Shown: piece after piece, positions 20,514 to 30,700 of the stretch
How positions within the stretch are numbered: the stretch's first letter is position 1
How the letters are laid out: each line of letters starts with the position of its first letter
Assembly: GCA_001464065.1 (NCBI GenBank)
Contig: LNDN01000001.1
Span: forward strand, 37,378-101,377
DNA from: Acidobacteria bacterium Ga0077522
Lineage (GTDB): Bacteria; Acidobacteriota; Vicinamibacteria; Vicinamibacterales; Vicinamibacteraceae
Direction: 5' to 3'
Length of the DNA: 64,000 nucleotides
The notes under the pieces: generated by a model
The model's input: the letters and a program-made list of their open reading frames with translations, nothing else
Databases searched by the model: none
What the model was told of the DNA's origin: nothing
Made by a program: the position numbers and the translations under genes

Positions 20514-21317
20514 ATGGTGACCGCCACGGACGCGAACGATACGCCGTCTCAGCCGTTGGAGACGCCCGAGCCCGACCGTCCGGGAACGGTCCCCGACCCG
20601 CCAGCGCCGTCCCGGGCCCTGTCCCTCCTCGAGGTCCTGCTCTGCTCGGGCTTCCCGACGCAGATCCTCATCGGCGGACTCCTCATCGGGCTGGGCCTGC
20701 GGGTGACGACCGACGACCCCCTGCCCTTCCAGTTCGTGGTCGCGGTGTCCCTGCTCGACACGGTGGCGATCGTCCTGCTCGTGATGCTCTTCCTGCATCT
20801 CCGTGGCGAACGCCCGCTGGAGGTCCTGCTCGGTCGTGGACCGCTGTGGCCCGAGGTGCGGCGAGGCGTCACCTACCTGCCGGTGGTCTTCGGCCTGGTC
20901 ATCCTGCTCGGCACGGTGGTGCAGGTGCTGGCGCCCTGGTTGCACAACGTGCCGCAGAATCCGCTGCAGGCGATGCTGACCTCGCCGTGGCGCGTGGCGG
21001 TGTTCGCGGTCGTGGTGGTGCTGGCCGGCGGACTGCGCGAGGAAGTGCAGCGCGCGTTCATCCTGCACCGGTTCGATCAGCATCTCGGCGGCGCGCGGGT
21101 CGGCCTGGCGCTGTTCAGCGTCGCCTTCGGCCTCGGTCACCTGACGCAGGGCTTCGACGCCGCCATCATCACCGGCACCCTCGGGCTGTTCTGGGGGGTC
21201 ATGTACCTGCGTCGCCGCAGCATCGTCGCGCCCGCGATTTCGCACGCCCTCTTCAACCTGATCGAGATCGCGCTCTTCCAGTACGCCTCGAAGCACGGCG
21301 TCCTGCCGCCACCCTGA
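20514..21317 (+). CDS. CPBP family intramembrane metalloprotease
   Basis: 267 residues with about seven to eight hydrophobic segments after a polar, proline-rich N-terminal tail. The three family motifs are present in order: LREEVQRAFIL (EExxxR), FSVAFGLGHLTQG (second metal-binding His) and HALFNLIE (HxxxN). These define the CaaX protease and bacteriocin-processing (CPBP/Abi) family of membrane-embedded proteases. Substrates in bacteria are mostly unknown. The ATG at 20514 is used; a GTG directly follows. It points away from the NtrC-type regulator and faces the 3' end of the O-antigen ligase-like gene, with 39 bases between stops. Confidence 0.9.
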   Translation: MVTATDANDTPSQPLETPEPDRPGTVPDPPAPSRALSLLEVLLCSGFPTQILIGGLLIGLGLRVTTDDPLPFQFVVAVSLLDTVAIVLLVMLFLHLRGERPLEVLLGRGPLWPEVRRGVTYLPVVFGLVILLGTVVQVLAPWLHNVPQNPLQAMLTSPWRVAVFAVVVVLAGGLREEVQRAFILHRFDQHLGGARVGLALFSVAFGLGHLTQGFDAAIITGTLGLFWGVMYLRRRSIVAPAISHALFNLIEIALFQYASKHGVLPPP

Positions 21318-21356
21318 CGCGCGGCGACCTCGGTGGCGCACTGGTCGCCAGCGGGG

Positions 21357-23366
21357 TTACCGGGTCTCGTAGCCCCACTCCCCCACCACCACGCCGAGCA
21401 CGCGCGCGTCGCCGGGGACCTGCCAGGTCGGCGAGACCTGGAGGCGGATGGCGTGCCAGTGCCCGTCGGGATGCGGCGGCAACCGGTAGTCGAGGACGAC
21501 CCAGGGCCCGGAGTCGACCAGGCGGCGGTCGGCCGGACGTCCATCGATGGCCACCTCGAGGCGCTGCGGCTGCGGCGACAGATTGCGGACGGGAATGCGC
21601 ACACGCCACGCCTCGGCCGGCACATGGAGCACGGCATCCCCCGTGGTCCACCGATACGTTTCGCCGCGCGCGCCGAGCTGATCGGGATGCAGCCCCTCGT
21701 GCGGCGGCGCGGCCACGAGCGCCGCGCGACCACCAATCCAGCCCGTGCGGACGGGCCAGCTCGCGCAGGCGACCAGCAGCAACCCGACGGCCGTCACCCG
21801 CCACGCGCGCGGGAGCGGCGACGCGCCCAGCGTGGCGAGCGCCGCGCAGAGGGTGCCGACGACGACGTCCTCGCGCAGGAGGATGCGATCGCCGGTGAGC
21901 ATCGTGAGGGTGTAGCCGACGAGACCACCGACCAGGCCCGCGACCGGCCAGGTGGCGGCGGTGCGCGGCACGAGGTTGCCGGGCGCCCGCACCCCGATCA
22001 CGACCGCCGCGAGCATCAGGACGAACGCCGCGAGCCCCAGGGCCCCCAGTTCGCTGGCCACGAGCAGATAGGTGTTGTGCGGCGACAGGCGCGCATCGCG
22101 CGGCAGCGACTCGATGCCGAGGGTGGCGCGGACCCGCTCGAACTCGCCAGGGGCGTTGCCGAGCCCCTGGCCGGTGAGTGGGTGCTCCTCGATCATGCGG
22201 AGGGCCACCTGCCACACGGCGATGCGCCCCTTCGCGATGGCGTCGGGCGGCTGCCGCAGGTTGAAGGTGTAGAGCCACGTGTGGACGTACGAGGTCTGCT
22301 GTTCGTGCCGCACGTCGAGTGCCGTCCCCAGGGCGGCCACGCCCGCCACCACGACGAGCACGACCACGACCACGAGGCGCACGCCACGTCGCAGCGACCG
22401 CTGCACGAACGGTGACGGGTCGATCGCGTCGAGTCCGTGGCGCAGGGCGATCCCCACCATGGTCAGCAGACCGGTGCCGAGCGCCACGAGCCCCGCGCGC
22501 CCCGCGGTCATGACGACCGCCGCGAACACGAGCCCGGCCCCGCTGGCCCACGCGGTACGCGTCCAGGCCGTCGAGCGCATGGCGAGGCCGACCAGCACTG
22601 GCGCGGTCAGGGCGTAGAACGCCGCGAGCGCATTCGGATCGATGTAGGTGGCGTTGATGCGGGTGATGCCGCTGTCGAAGACGAGCCAGGCCGTCTGCAG
22701 CCCGAGCCCCGTCCAGGCCTGCCCCATGCCGAACAGCGCGGTGAGAATGGCCGCGACGGCGGCCGCGCGCAGGGTCCGCTCACGCGTTGCGCGCGTGGCG
22801 GCCCACCCGACGATGAGGACGCACAGCAGGCCATCCATCAGGGCGGTCCACGCCCGCAGTGTGGTCGGCGCCGCGGCGTGATCGACCGCGAAGATGTACT
22901 CCGGCACCTGGGTCTGCAGGAGGCGCCAGACGTGGGGGAGATCGACGCCGCGCCAGGGCTCCGGCGTGATCGACGCGAGGAACGACACGGTCGCCACGCC
23001 GACGAACACCCCCCATCCCGGCGCCATGCTGGTCCCGTCGCCGCGACGCCCGCAGAGGCGGATGACGATCCAGGGCAGGGCCTGGGTCGCCACGACGAGG
23101 TGGACGATGCCATCGGGGACGGCGGGCACCAGCGTCGGCCAGATGGGCAGCAGCGGCACCAGCCCGATGAGCACGGCGGGCGACCACTGCGGACGGAGCG
23201 CCGCGAGCGCGGTCAGGGCGAGCAGGCCCGCCCGCAGCCACAGCGGGATGGCGGGGGCGGTGGCCAGCACCCAGCCGGGCACGGCGAGGGACGCGCCCAG
23301 CAGGGGCAGGAGGGCGAGGCGTGACCCGGCCTCGCGCCAGCCGCCCCACTGGGCCGCTGGCCTCAC
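21357..23366 (-). CDS. O-antigen ligase/polymerase-like membrane protein (Wzy_C family)
   Basis: 669 residues. The first ~520 have about twelve or more membrane segments. The signature periplasmic loop MIEEHPLTGQGLGNAPGEFE, then RLSPHNTYLLVASELG, is characteristic of O-antigen ligases and polymerases, which move or polymerise lipid-linked glycans on the periplasmic face. A ~140-residue C-terminal soluble, beta-rich extension (QLGARGETYRWTTGDAVL onward) is extra and may bind carbohydrate. The start is GTG at 23366, overlapping the stop of the upstream SurA-like gene as GTGA. The divergent glycosyltransferase at 23994 supports a polysaccharide role. Confidence 0.83.
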   Translation of the reverse strand: MRPAAQWGGWREAGSRLALLPLLGASLAVPGWVLATAPAIPLWLRAGLLALTALAALRPQWSPAVLIGLVPLLPIWPTLVPAVPDGIVHLVVATQALPWIVIRLCGRRGDGTSMAPGWGVFVGVATVSFLASITPEPWRGVDLPHVWRLLQTQVPEYIFAVDHAAAPTTLRAWTALMDGLLCVLIVGWAATRATRERTLRAAAVAAILTALFGMGQAWTGLGLQTAWLVFDSGITRINATYIDPNALAAFYALTAPVLVGLAMRSTAWTRTAWASGAGLVFAAVVMTAGRAGLVALGTGLLTMVGIALRHGLDAIDPSPFVQRSLRRGVRLVVVVVLVVVAGVAALGTALDVRHEQQTSYVHTWLYTFNLRQPPDAIAKGRIAVWQVALRMIEEHPLTGQGLGNAPGEFERVRATLGIESLPRDARLSPHNTYLLVASELGALGLAAFVLMLAAVVIGVRAPGNLVPRTAATWPVAGLVGGLVGYTLTMLTGDRILLREDVVVGTLCAALATLGASPLPRAWRVTAVGLLLVACASWPVRTGWIGGRAALVAAPPHEGLHPDQLGARGETYRWTTGDAVLHVPAEAWRVRIPVRNLSPQPQRLEVAIDGRPADRRLVDSGPWVVLDYRLPPHPDGHWHAIRLQVSPTWQVPGDARVLGVVVGEWGYETR

Positions 23367-24013
23367 GGCGTCCCCGCGATCTGGACAGGCGTGCGCTCGC
23401 GGATCCCGGCCAGCCAGTCGGCCACGAGGGCCGTCCGCCGCGCCTGCACGAGGCTCCGCCGCGCCTCCCGGAGCTGGTCGGGCGTCGGCTCGCCACGGCC
23501 GCCGCGGGTGGCCTCGCGCGCCACCTCGACGTCGGTGGGCTGCGCCGCGGCCGTGAAGCGTTGATCGACGTAGACGTCCATCCGCAGGTCGTCGGCGACC
23601 CACTCGCGCGCCTGGACCTCGGACAGCCCCAGCGTGCGGAGCGCCCGCGTGAAGGCCTCCGGCCCGCCCGCCCGCTGCTGGGCCCGCGTCAGCCGCTCGT
23701 CCACGGCGGCGCCGATCGGCGCGGCGACGGAGAGGCGCTCGACCTCCACGTGCATCAGCTCGCGGGTGACCAGCCGGTCGATGGCCTCGGCGGCCGCCCC
23801 GGCCGCCGGGATCGAGCCGAGCAGGCGGGCTGCCTCGACGTCACGCCAGGTCAGGGCCTGCTCGCCGACGATGGCGACCAGCCGATCGACGAGCACGGCC
23901 TGCCCGGCCGGCGGCCGCGCGACGGCCGGCATGGCCAGCAGGGTCAGCACGGCCAGATATACTGTCGCGGCCGCGCGGCGGCGCCATACCTTGATGAAAC
24001 TGACGGTCGTCAT
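23363..24013 (-). CDS. SurA N-terminal-like periplasmic protein
   Basis: 216 residues with an N-terminal hydrophobic export signal ending near ARPPAGQA. The following [20 protein letters not shown] closely resembles the start of SurA-type chaperones and parvulin-related proteins. The rest is helical with no recognisable parvulin domain, so it would be a chaperone-only form. The ATG at 24011-24013 lies inside the first codons of the divergent glycosyltransferase gene, giving a 20-base overlap of 5' ends. A later GTG start would leave too short a signal, so the overlap appears genuine. Its stop overlaps the O-antigen ligase-like start by four bases, so both are probably co-translated. Confidence 0.75.
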   Translation of the reverse strand: MTTVSFIKVWRRRAAATVYLAVLTLLAMPAVARPPAGQAVLVDRLVAIVGEQALTWRDVEAARLLGSIPAAGAAAEAIDRLVTRELMHVEVERLSVAAPIGAAVDERLTRAQQRAGGPEAFTRALRTLGLSEVQAREWVADDLRMDVYVDQRFTAAAQPTDVEVAREATRGGRGEPTPDQLREARRSLVQARRTALVADWLAGIRERTPVQIAGTP

Positions 24014-24680
24014 TCCGGTCTACAACGAGGTCGATACGCTGCTGCACCTGCTCGACCGCGTGCAGGAGGTTGCCATCGAGAAGGAGCTCGTCCTCGTGGA
24101 CGACTGCTCCACCGACGGGACGCGCGAACTGTTGCGCAGGACCAGCCTCCCCGCCAATGTCCGCGTGTTGTACCACGAACGCAACCAGGGCAAGGGCGCC
24201 GCGCTGCGCACCGGGTTCGCCTCGGCGACCGGCGACGTGGTGATCATCCAGGACGCCGATCTGGAGTACGACCCGCAGGAATATCCCAAGCTGCTCAAGC
24301 CCATCATCGAGGGCCGCGCCGACGTGGTCTTCGGGTCTCGCTTTGCCGGCGGCGAAACGCACCGGGTGCTGTACTTCTGGCACTTCATGGGCAACAAGTT
24401 CCTCACCCTTGCCTCCAACGCCTTCACGAACCTGAACCTGACCGACATGGAGACCTGCTACAAGGTCTTCCGTCGCGAGGTGCTCCAGCGCATCACGGTG
24501 GAGGAGAACCGGTTCGGATTCGAGCCCGAAATCACGGCCAAGGTGGCCAAGCTCGGCGTCCGCATCTACGAGGTCGGGATCTCCTACGACGGGCGCACCT
24601 ACGAAGAGGGCAAGAAGATCGGCTGGAAAGACGGCGTCCGCGCCCTGTGGTGCATCGTCAAGTACAACTGGTTCCGCTGA
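23994..24680 (+). CDS. Family 2 glycosyltransferase (dolichol-phosphate mannosyltransferase-like)
   Basis: 228 residues, a single cytosolic GT-A domain without membrane helices. It starts [12 protein letters not shown], has DDCSTDGT near residue 38 and the metal-binding DxD in [13 protein letters not shown] near residue 85. [20 protein letters not shown] and [15 protein letters not shown] are typical of the DPM1-like group that moves a sugar from a nucleotide donor to a polyprenyl phosphate. A candidate -10 box TATACT lies at 23958-23963. The first 20 bases overlap the divergent SurA-like gene. With the neighbouring ligase-like gene it suggests a small surface-glycan module. Confidence 0.9.
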   Translation: MKLTVVIPVYNEVDTLLHLLDRVQEVAIEKELVLVDDCSTDGTRELLRRTSLPANVRVLYHERNQGKGAALRTGFASATGDVVIIQDADLEYDPQEYPKLLKPIIEGRADVVFGSRFAGGETHRVLYFWHFMGNKFLTLASNAFTNLNLTDMETCYKVFRREVLQRITVEENRFGFEPEITAKVAKLGVRIYEVGISYDGRTYEEGKKIGWKDGVRALWCIVKYNWFR

Positions 24681-24681
24681 C

Positions 24682-24790
24682 GGCCTTCGCTTCCCCCTTC
24701 CCCCTTCGGCCTTCCTCCTTTTCGCCCTTTTCGCCCTTTTCGCCCTTTCGGCATTCGGCATCCCGGCATTCCGGCATTCCGGCATTCCGC
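24682..24790. repeat. Composite array: CGGCCTT heptamers, CGCCCTTTT nonamers, GGCATTCC octamers
   Basis: Three repeat types are joined between the convergent ends of the glycosyltransferase and tamA genes. CGGCCTT-like pyrimidine-rich heptamers come first. CGCCCTTTT follows at a nine-base period from 24723. GGCAT words then start at 24750, 24757, 24765, 24773 and 24781 (spacing 7, 8, 8, 8). The last block nearly duplicates the one at 39834-39864. Confidence 0.75.
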
Positions 24791-24814
24791 ATGGCACCGA
24801 GCGACGCGAGCCTC

Positions 24815-27769
24815 CTAGAACGCCTGCCCGACCGTGATGTGCAGCGCCGTGCGGCTCTCGCGCCTGCCGTTGGCGAAGGTCTGCGGATCGAGCTTGAAGC
24901 CGAGGTCGATCCGGATCGGACCGATGGGTGACAGGTAGCGGAGACCAAGCCCGGCCGCGCTCCGGATGGCGCCGACATCGAGGCTGGAGACCCGCGCGAA
25001 GACGTTGCCCGCATCGAAGAAGCCGGCCGCGACCAGTCCCCGCCAGACCGGGACCCGCACCTCGCCGTTGAAGATCAGCAGGGCGTTGCCGCCGGTCGGC
25101 AGGCCGTTGCGATCCAGCGTCGACGGCTCACCGAGCCGGTCCTGCGCGAACCCCCGCACGGTGCTGTCGCCGCCGGCGAAGAAGCGCTCGGCGGCCGGCA
25201 GGTCGTTCACCACATCGATCAGCGACTGCCCATCCGGGCCGAACAGCGGCTGCCCATCGTCGCCGAGGCGGACGATCTCGCGCGGCAGGCCGCGGGCGAG
25301 GCCGAGCCGCGCGCCGCCGGCGATGACGATCCGCCGCGGCCCCGGCACGCGGCGGTAGACGAATCCCTGCAGGAGGGTCTTGGCGAAGCCGACCTCCGAC
25401 CCGATCGATCGCCCGGCGAACTCGCCGTCGACGGCGACGAACGTGCCCTTGCCCGGGTCGAGCGGGTCGTCCCGGGTGTCGCGAATCACCGAGTTGGTCA
25501 CCGACGAGATGCGCACCTGCGGGAAGAGGCGGTCGACGTTGAGCTGGTCCTCGGGGGCGATGCGCGCGTCGTACAGCTCGGTCCGTCCGAACCCGTAACG
25601 CGCCACGAACGTGATGTGCTCGCCGAACAGCCGCGACCAGTCGACGCGGGCCTGCTGTCGCCGGAAGCTGAAGCTCGATCGGATCGCCTGCTCGACGAAC
25701 GCCGTGACGTCGAGATTGGCGCTGTCGAGCAGGGCGCGCGGCTCGCGCCAGGTGCCGAGGACGCGGTACTCGTTGAGCGCGAGGCCACTGCCGTCGCGCT
25801 CGGGGTCGCCGGGGTAGTCGCGCGGACGCACGCTGGCGCGCAGGAACAGGCTGACCGCCCGGTTCTTGCCCCAGAGGTTGCGGCGCCCCGCTTCGAAGAA
25901 GCCGCGGGCGGCGAACTCGATGGTCTCCTCGACCGCCCCCGTCTCCTCCACCGTCCGCAGGCGCTGGCCCCCCTGGAGCCCGGCGCCGTAGCCGACGGTG
26001 GTCACGGGCGCCTCCTCGACGGTGATGATGACGTCGTGGGTGTCGACGTTGGCCTGTCCGACGTCGACGATGCGCACGCTGCGGAACAGCCCGAGGGCCG
26101 TCAGCCGGCGCTGGCTCTCGAAGACGCGACTGAGGCCGAACGGCTGGCCGCGCTCGATGCGCAACTCGCGGCGGATCGTGTCCTCGCTGGTGCGGGCGTT
26201 GCCGACGACGAGGATCCGATCGACGAGGGTCTGGCGCCCCTCGGTGAGCACGAAGGTGACGGCGATGGCCCCTGGGGTCGCCTCGTTGTCGAGCCGGGCC
26301 TCGATCTGCGCCTGCCGGTAGCCGTCGTCCAGGTAGCGGCGCAGGACCGCTTCGCGACTCGCGACCACGGCTGCCGACGAGAACGGCTGTCCCTGCGCGA
26401 TGGTCAGCGCCGTTCGCAAGGTGGCCTCGTCGAGCGCGCGCACGCCCTCGAAGGTGATGCGTGACACGGTCGCGCGCACCCCCTCGTTGACCCGGAGGCG
26501 AATCTCGAGGGCCCCTTCCACGTCGGGCGACAGCGACGGGGCGCTGACGTCGGCGAGCGCCTGCTCGACCCGTGCCGCGGGAAAGCCGCTGTTCTGATAC
26601 AGCTGGGTGATGGCGACGATGCCGCTGCCCAGCGCCGAGGGCGTGAAGAGATCGCCCGACTCGATGGGGATGCGCTGGCGCAGCGTCGGTTCGGGCAGCG
26701 CCTGGGCGCCGCCGATGAGCAGTGAACGCACGCGATAGATGCGTCCCCGCGCGACCGTGAAGATCACGTCGAGTCCGGTCTCGGTCTGCCGCCGCGAGTA
26801 GGACACGCGGGCGCGCCAGTAGCCCCGTTCCTGCAGCCAGCTGGTGATGCGGTTGCGGGAGTCCTCCAGCAGGTCCTCGTCGACGCTGGCCTCCTCGCGC
26901 ACGGGCACGAGTTCGCGCCGGACCGCCTCTGGCAGCGGATCGCCCTCGAACGACAGCGACACGAGCGGACCGCGCGTGACGTCGACGGCCAGGTCGATCG
27001 ACGTCGCCGCCTGCCCCGGCACGGGCGTGGTGCGGACCACGGCCTCGTAGTACCCGGCGGCGCGGAGCCTGGCGGTGTAGCGTTGGATGCGATCGTCGAG
27101 GTCGGCGCGGTCGTACGGCATGCCAGTGGTGATGCCGATGGCCTTGATCGCCTCCGCCTGCTCCTCGCTCGGCAGTCCCGTGAGCGTGACCCGGGCGATC
27201 TGCCACCGCGGGCCCGGGTCGCCGGTGAGGACCAGCGTCACCACGTCCCGTCGGTCGGTCGCCTCGAGGCGGGTGGCGAAGGAGGGCCGCAGGTAGCCGC
27301 GCGCGCCGAGGGCATCCTGCGCGGCAGCGACGGCCGCTCCCGACTGCGAGGTCAGCGCGCCGGTGCCCATCCGGTCGCGTGCCTCGCGGACGACATCCCG
27401 TCCGAAGGGGCGCAGCGCCCCGTCCACCCGCACGTCGCCGATGCGCTGGGCCGACGTCAGGGCGACCCGCACGAGTACGCCGTCGGCGTCGGGCTCGGCC
27501 AGCACATCGACCGTCGCGAACCGCCGCAGGTGGACGAGGTGTTCGATCGACGATCGCACCTGCGAGGGGTCGAGCGGACGGCCCACGACCACGTCGAGGA
27601 GCCCCAGCAGCGCCGGATCGGCCGAAGGCACGCCGTCCACCACGATGCGGAGCGCGGTGACGCGCTGGCCGAGCACGACCGCGGGCGTCGGCGTCGCGGG
27701 CTGGGCGCGCAGGGGGAGCGGGCTGCACAGCGCGATCGCCAGCACGATGGGGACGGCAGCGAGACGCAT
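24815..27769 (-). CDS. tamA: Outer-membrane assembly protein, TamA/BamA (Omp85) family
   Basis: 984 residues: a signal peptide (MRLAAVPIVLAIALCSPLPLRAQ), about 565 residues of repeated POTRA-like units, then a ~395-residue Omp85 barrel from around residue 591. The barrel carries NVDRLFPQVRISSVTNSVIRDTRDDPLDPGKGTF, with GGDSTVRGFAQDR as the lid/RGF motif, and ends IRIDLGFKLDPQ...HITVGQAF with a terminal Phe. The periplasmic arm has room for six or seven POTRA units, more than the three of TamA or five of BamA. The gene follows tamB with a one-base TGATG overlap, so the pair probably forms a TamAB-like phospholipid-transport or autotransporter-assembly module. A general BamA role is less likely because there is no skp, lpxD or bam neighbourhood here. 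Confidence 0.87.
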   Translation of the reverse strand: MRLAAVPIVLAIALCSPLPLRAQPATPTPAVVLGQRVTALRIVVDGVPSADPALLGLLDVVVGRPLDPSQVRSSIEHLVHLRRFATVDVLAEPDADGVLVRVALTSAQRIGDVRVDGALRPFGRDVVREARDRMGTGALTSQSGAAVAAAQDALGARGYLRPSFATRLEATDRRDVVTLVLTGDPGPRWQIARVTLTGLPSEEQAEAIKAIGITTGMPYDRADLDDRIQRYTARLRAAGYYEAVVRTTPVPGQAATSIDLAVDVTRGPLVSLSFEGDPLPEAVRRELVPVREEASVDEDLLEDSRNRITSWLQERGYWRARVSYSRRQTETGLDVIFTVARGRIYRVRSLLIGGAQALPEPTLRQRIPIESGDLFTPSALGSGIVAITQLYQNSGFPAARVEQALADVSAPSLSPDVEGALEIRLRVNEGVRATVSRITFEGVRALDEATLRTALTIAQGQPFSSAAVVASREAVLRRYLDDGYRQAQIEARLDNEATPGAIAVTFVLTEGRQTLVDRILVVGNARTSEDTIRRELRIERGQPFGLSRVFESQRRLTALGLFRSVRIVDVGQANVDTHDVIITVEEAPVTTVGYGAGLQGGQRLRTVEETGAVEETIEFAARGFFEAGRRNLWGKNRAVSLFLRASVRPRDYPGDPERDGSGLALNEYRVLGTWREPRALLDSANLDVTAFVEQAIRSSFSFRRQQARVDWSRLFGEHITFVARYGFGRTELYDARIAPEDQLNVDRLFPQVRISSVTNSVIRDTRDDPLDPGKGTFVAVDGEFAGRSIGSEVGFAKTLLQGFVYRRVPGPRRIVIAGGARLGLARGLPREIVRLGDDGQPLFGPDGQSLIDVVNDLPAAERFFAGGDSTVRGFAQDRLGEPSTLDRNGLPTGGNALLIFNGEVRVPVWRGLVAAGFFDAGNVFARVSSLDVGAIRSAAGLGLRYLSPIGPIRIDLGFKLDPQTFANGRRESRTALHITVGQAF

Positions 27770-30700
27770 CAGAAGACGTGCCTGACCCTGACGTCGATGG
27801 CGTAGGTGTCGTCCTCGTTCTGCGAGACGATCCACGACAGTCGGTCGCTCTGGGTGAACTCCAGCAGGATGAGCTGATCGCGCTGCTCGGACGTCAGCAG
27901 CTGCGCGAAGGTCAGGTAGAGGCGCTCGCTGATCCGCTTGCCGATGGTCAGGCGGGCTCCCGGGCTGAGGCGCGAGGACTGCTGCCCGATGTTGACGAGC
28001 GATGGCGTGATCTGCACCGAGTCGACGCCGAGGGCCTGTTCGGCGACGCGGCTGACGTTCTGCGAGATGGGGCTGGCCAGCAGGCGCGCGGCGCGGGCGG
28101 CGATGAGGTCCTGCTCGATCTGGTTGGGCGCGCGCAGGGCGCGCAACTCGGCGTTGACCGGGTCGCGCACGTCGCCAAACAGCAGCGCCATGATGTCGAC
28201 GGCGTTGAGCGGCGGGTCGGAGGCCAGATCGAAGACGAAGCGGTCGGGCGTGCCCGAGACGCGGAACGTGACGATGTAGATCTGCCCGGGCACCTGGGCG
28301 CGCGTCTCGGCCTCGATGTCGAAGAACGGCTCGATGCGGGTCGGGTTCGAGAAGTCGATGACGCCGCGGCGCACGTTGTAGCGCTTGCCCTCGAAGAACA
28401 CCTCGCCACGCTCGACCTCGGCGCGCCCGAACAGCTGCGGGCGGTCGTACGTGCCGCGCAGCGTCAGATCGGCGCTCGACACCAGCCGGGCCGAGTTGTT
28501 CTCGATGCGCAGCGTCGAGGGCGCCGCCACGCGCAGGTCGAAGCGCAGCGGATAGCCGGGCTCGGTGCTCGCCAGCGCCGCCGTGGGCGTGCCGCCGGCG
28601 AGGCCGAGCACGCCGGTCCCGCTCGTGTCGATGGCGCGGGTCAGCACGGCGTCGCGCACGTTGACGGTGCCGCTGAGCGTCGGCTGGGCCACCGGCCCGC
28701 GCAGGGCCAGTTCCGCATCGATGATCGAGCGGAAGCCCTCCGGATACCGGATGCGCATCTCGTACCCGGTCGCCGTCACGTTGAACTCGCTCGGCGTCAC
28801 GCCGGCGAAGGTCACCCGTCCGCCGAAGCGCACCGGCCCACCGCCGAGGCGGGCATTGACGCCCTCGAGGGAGGCGCCGCCCGTGTCGAAGCGCACGGTG
28901 CCGTTGATGGCCTCGAGCGAATGCGGCAGCCCGCCGTACCGCAGGCGTCCGTCGGCGATCAGCGCGCTGCCGCCGACGACGGGAGCCCGCCAGGAGCCGC
29001 TGATCTCGGCCGACACCTCCGCGGCGCCGGAGGCACGCACATCCTGCAGCGCGCCCTGCAGCAGCCCGAGGTTGGCATCCCCGAGCAGGCGGATGCTCAT
29101 GCGCTCGGTGCCGAAATCCACGTCGCCGACCACGTCCAGGCGGGTGCCCTCGCCGACCAGTTGCATGCGGTCGATCTGCAGGCGGTTCTGCCCGAGAGCC
29201 AGCCGCACCGGGCCGTCATTGCGGATCTGGTAGTCGATGAGGCGGATGCCGAGGGCGTCGACGCGCAGGTCGCCTTTCAGGCGGCTCGAGTCGTTGAACG
29301 GCCCGATCAGCCGCAGCATGCCGGACCCCACCATCGTCGTGAAGGGGGAGAACGTCGGGCTGTAGACGCGGAGGTACGGGTCCAGTGACGTGTTGACGAA
29401 GGTCAGCGTGAAGTCGCTGTCGGCGTTGTCGTCGAACGGCATGCGCCCCGTGCCCGACACGGCCAGCCGGGAGGACGCCATCTCCAGCGCGTCGACGTAC
29501 ATCTGCTGGTCGCGGATGGAGAGCTGCGCGGTGACCTGGCCGATGCCCTCGTCACCGACGTAGAGGTCGTCGATGGCGGCGCGAACGTCGTAGCGGGGTG
29601 CCTGGAAGGTGGCGTCGCCCTCGGCCGTCATCCGCAGCGTGCCGGTCAGCGGCACGCCGTCCCAGGTGAGCGCGTAGACGCTCGACACGGGAATGCCGCG
29701 GCCGTCGACCTTGAAACGGTAGGTGCCGGCCCACGCGATGTAGGCCGAGCCGTTGACGTGTCCGCCGGTCTTGGTGATGACGAGGTCGTCCATCGCGACG
29801 CCGAGCCCGTCGAAACGCAGCGCCGACGTGGCCGTGTCGAAGGGCTCGTCGTAGGCCACGCCCTTGTCGAGCCGGAGCCGACCGAACCCCACGGGCCCGC
29901 GGTAGTCGCCCTGCAGCCGGAAGTCTCCCGAGAGCGGGCCGTCCACCGGGTAGTCGTCCAGGACGAAGGCATGGCGGAGATCCCGCAGCGGCCAGTCGAA
30001 CATCTGGATGCGGGCCCGTATCTCCTCGCCGCCATCCCGACGCGGAAAGCCGAGCGAGAAGCGCCCGCCGACCCGCATCCGCGCCTCGTCCTTCTCGATC
30101 TCGGCGTCGGCGATGTCGACGTAGCTGTTCTCGACCACGAGTGCCGTGCGGGCCGTGCCCCAGGTGACGTCCCAGGCGCGCAGGTCGCGCCCCGCGAACT
30201 GCCCTTCGATGCGCGGCGCGCCGAAGCGGCCCGTCATCCGGCCGTCGAACGTCCCCGAGCCTCCGACCGGCACCGGTCGGGTGCGCGCGCCGGCCGCCGT
30301 CATGATGCCGGCCAGCAGCTTGTCGCTCTCCTGCCAGTCGCGACTGGTCACGTGGAAATCGAAGGCCGACGCCGCCAGGCCATCGGTCTGGCCGCTGAAC
30401 TCCACGTAGGTGTCGAGAGTCGCGGCGTAGCTGCGCGCCATCTCGATGCGGTCACCCGTGTACGTGTAGTGCAGGTCGGCGACGACGGGCACGCGCCCGA
30501 GCGCGGCATCGCGGTCGAGCGCGGCATCGCGGTCGAGCGCCGCGGGCGGCACCGCCGGGCCCCCGGCGAGATCGATCAGTTCGCGCCCCTGCATGCGCTG
30601 ACCCTCGGGGGCACTGACGATCATCTCGCCGTCGCCGGTCCGCTGATCGAACCGTCCTGACGGGAAATCGAGCAGGTGGCGACCGTCGGCACGTCCGGCG

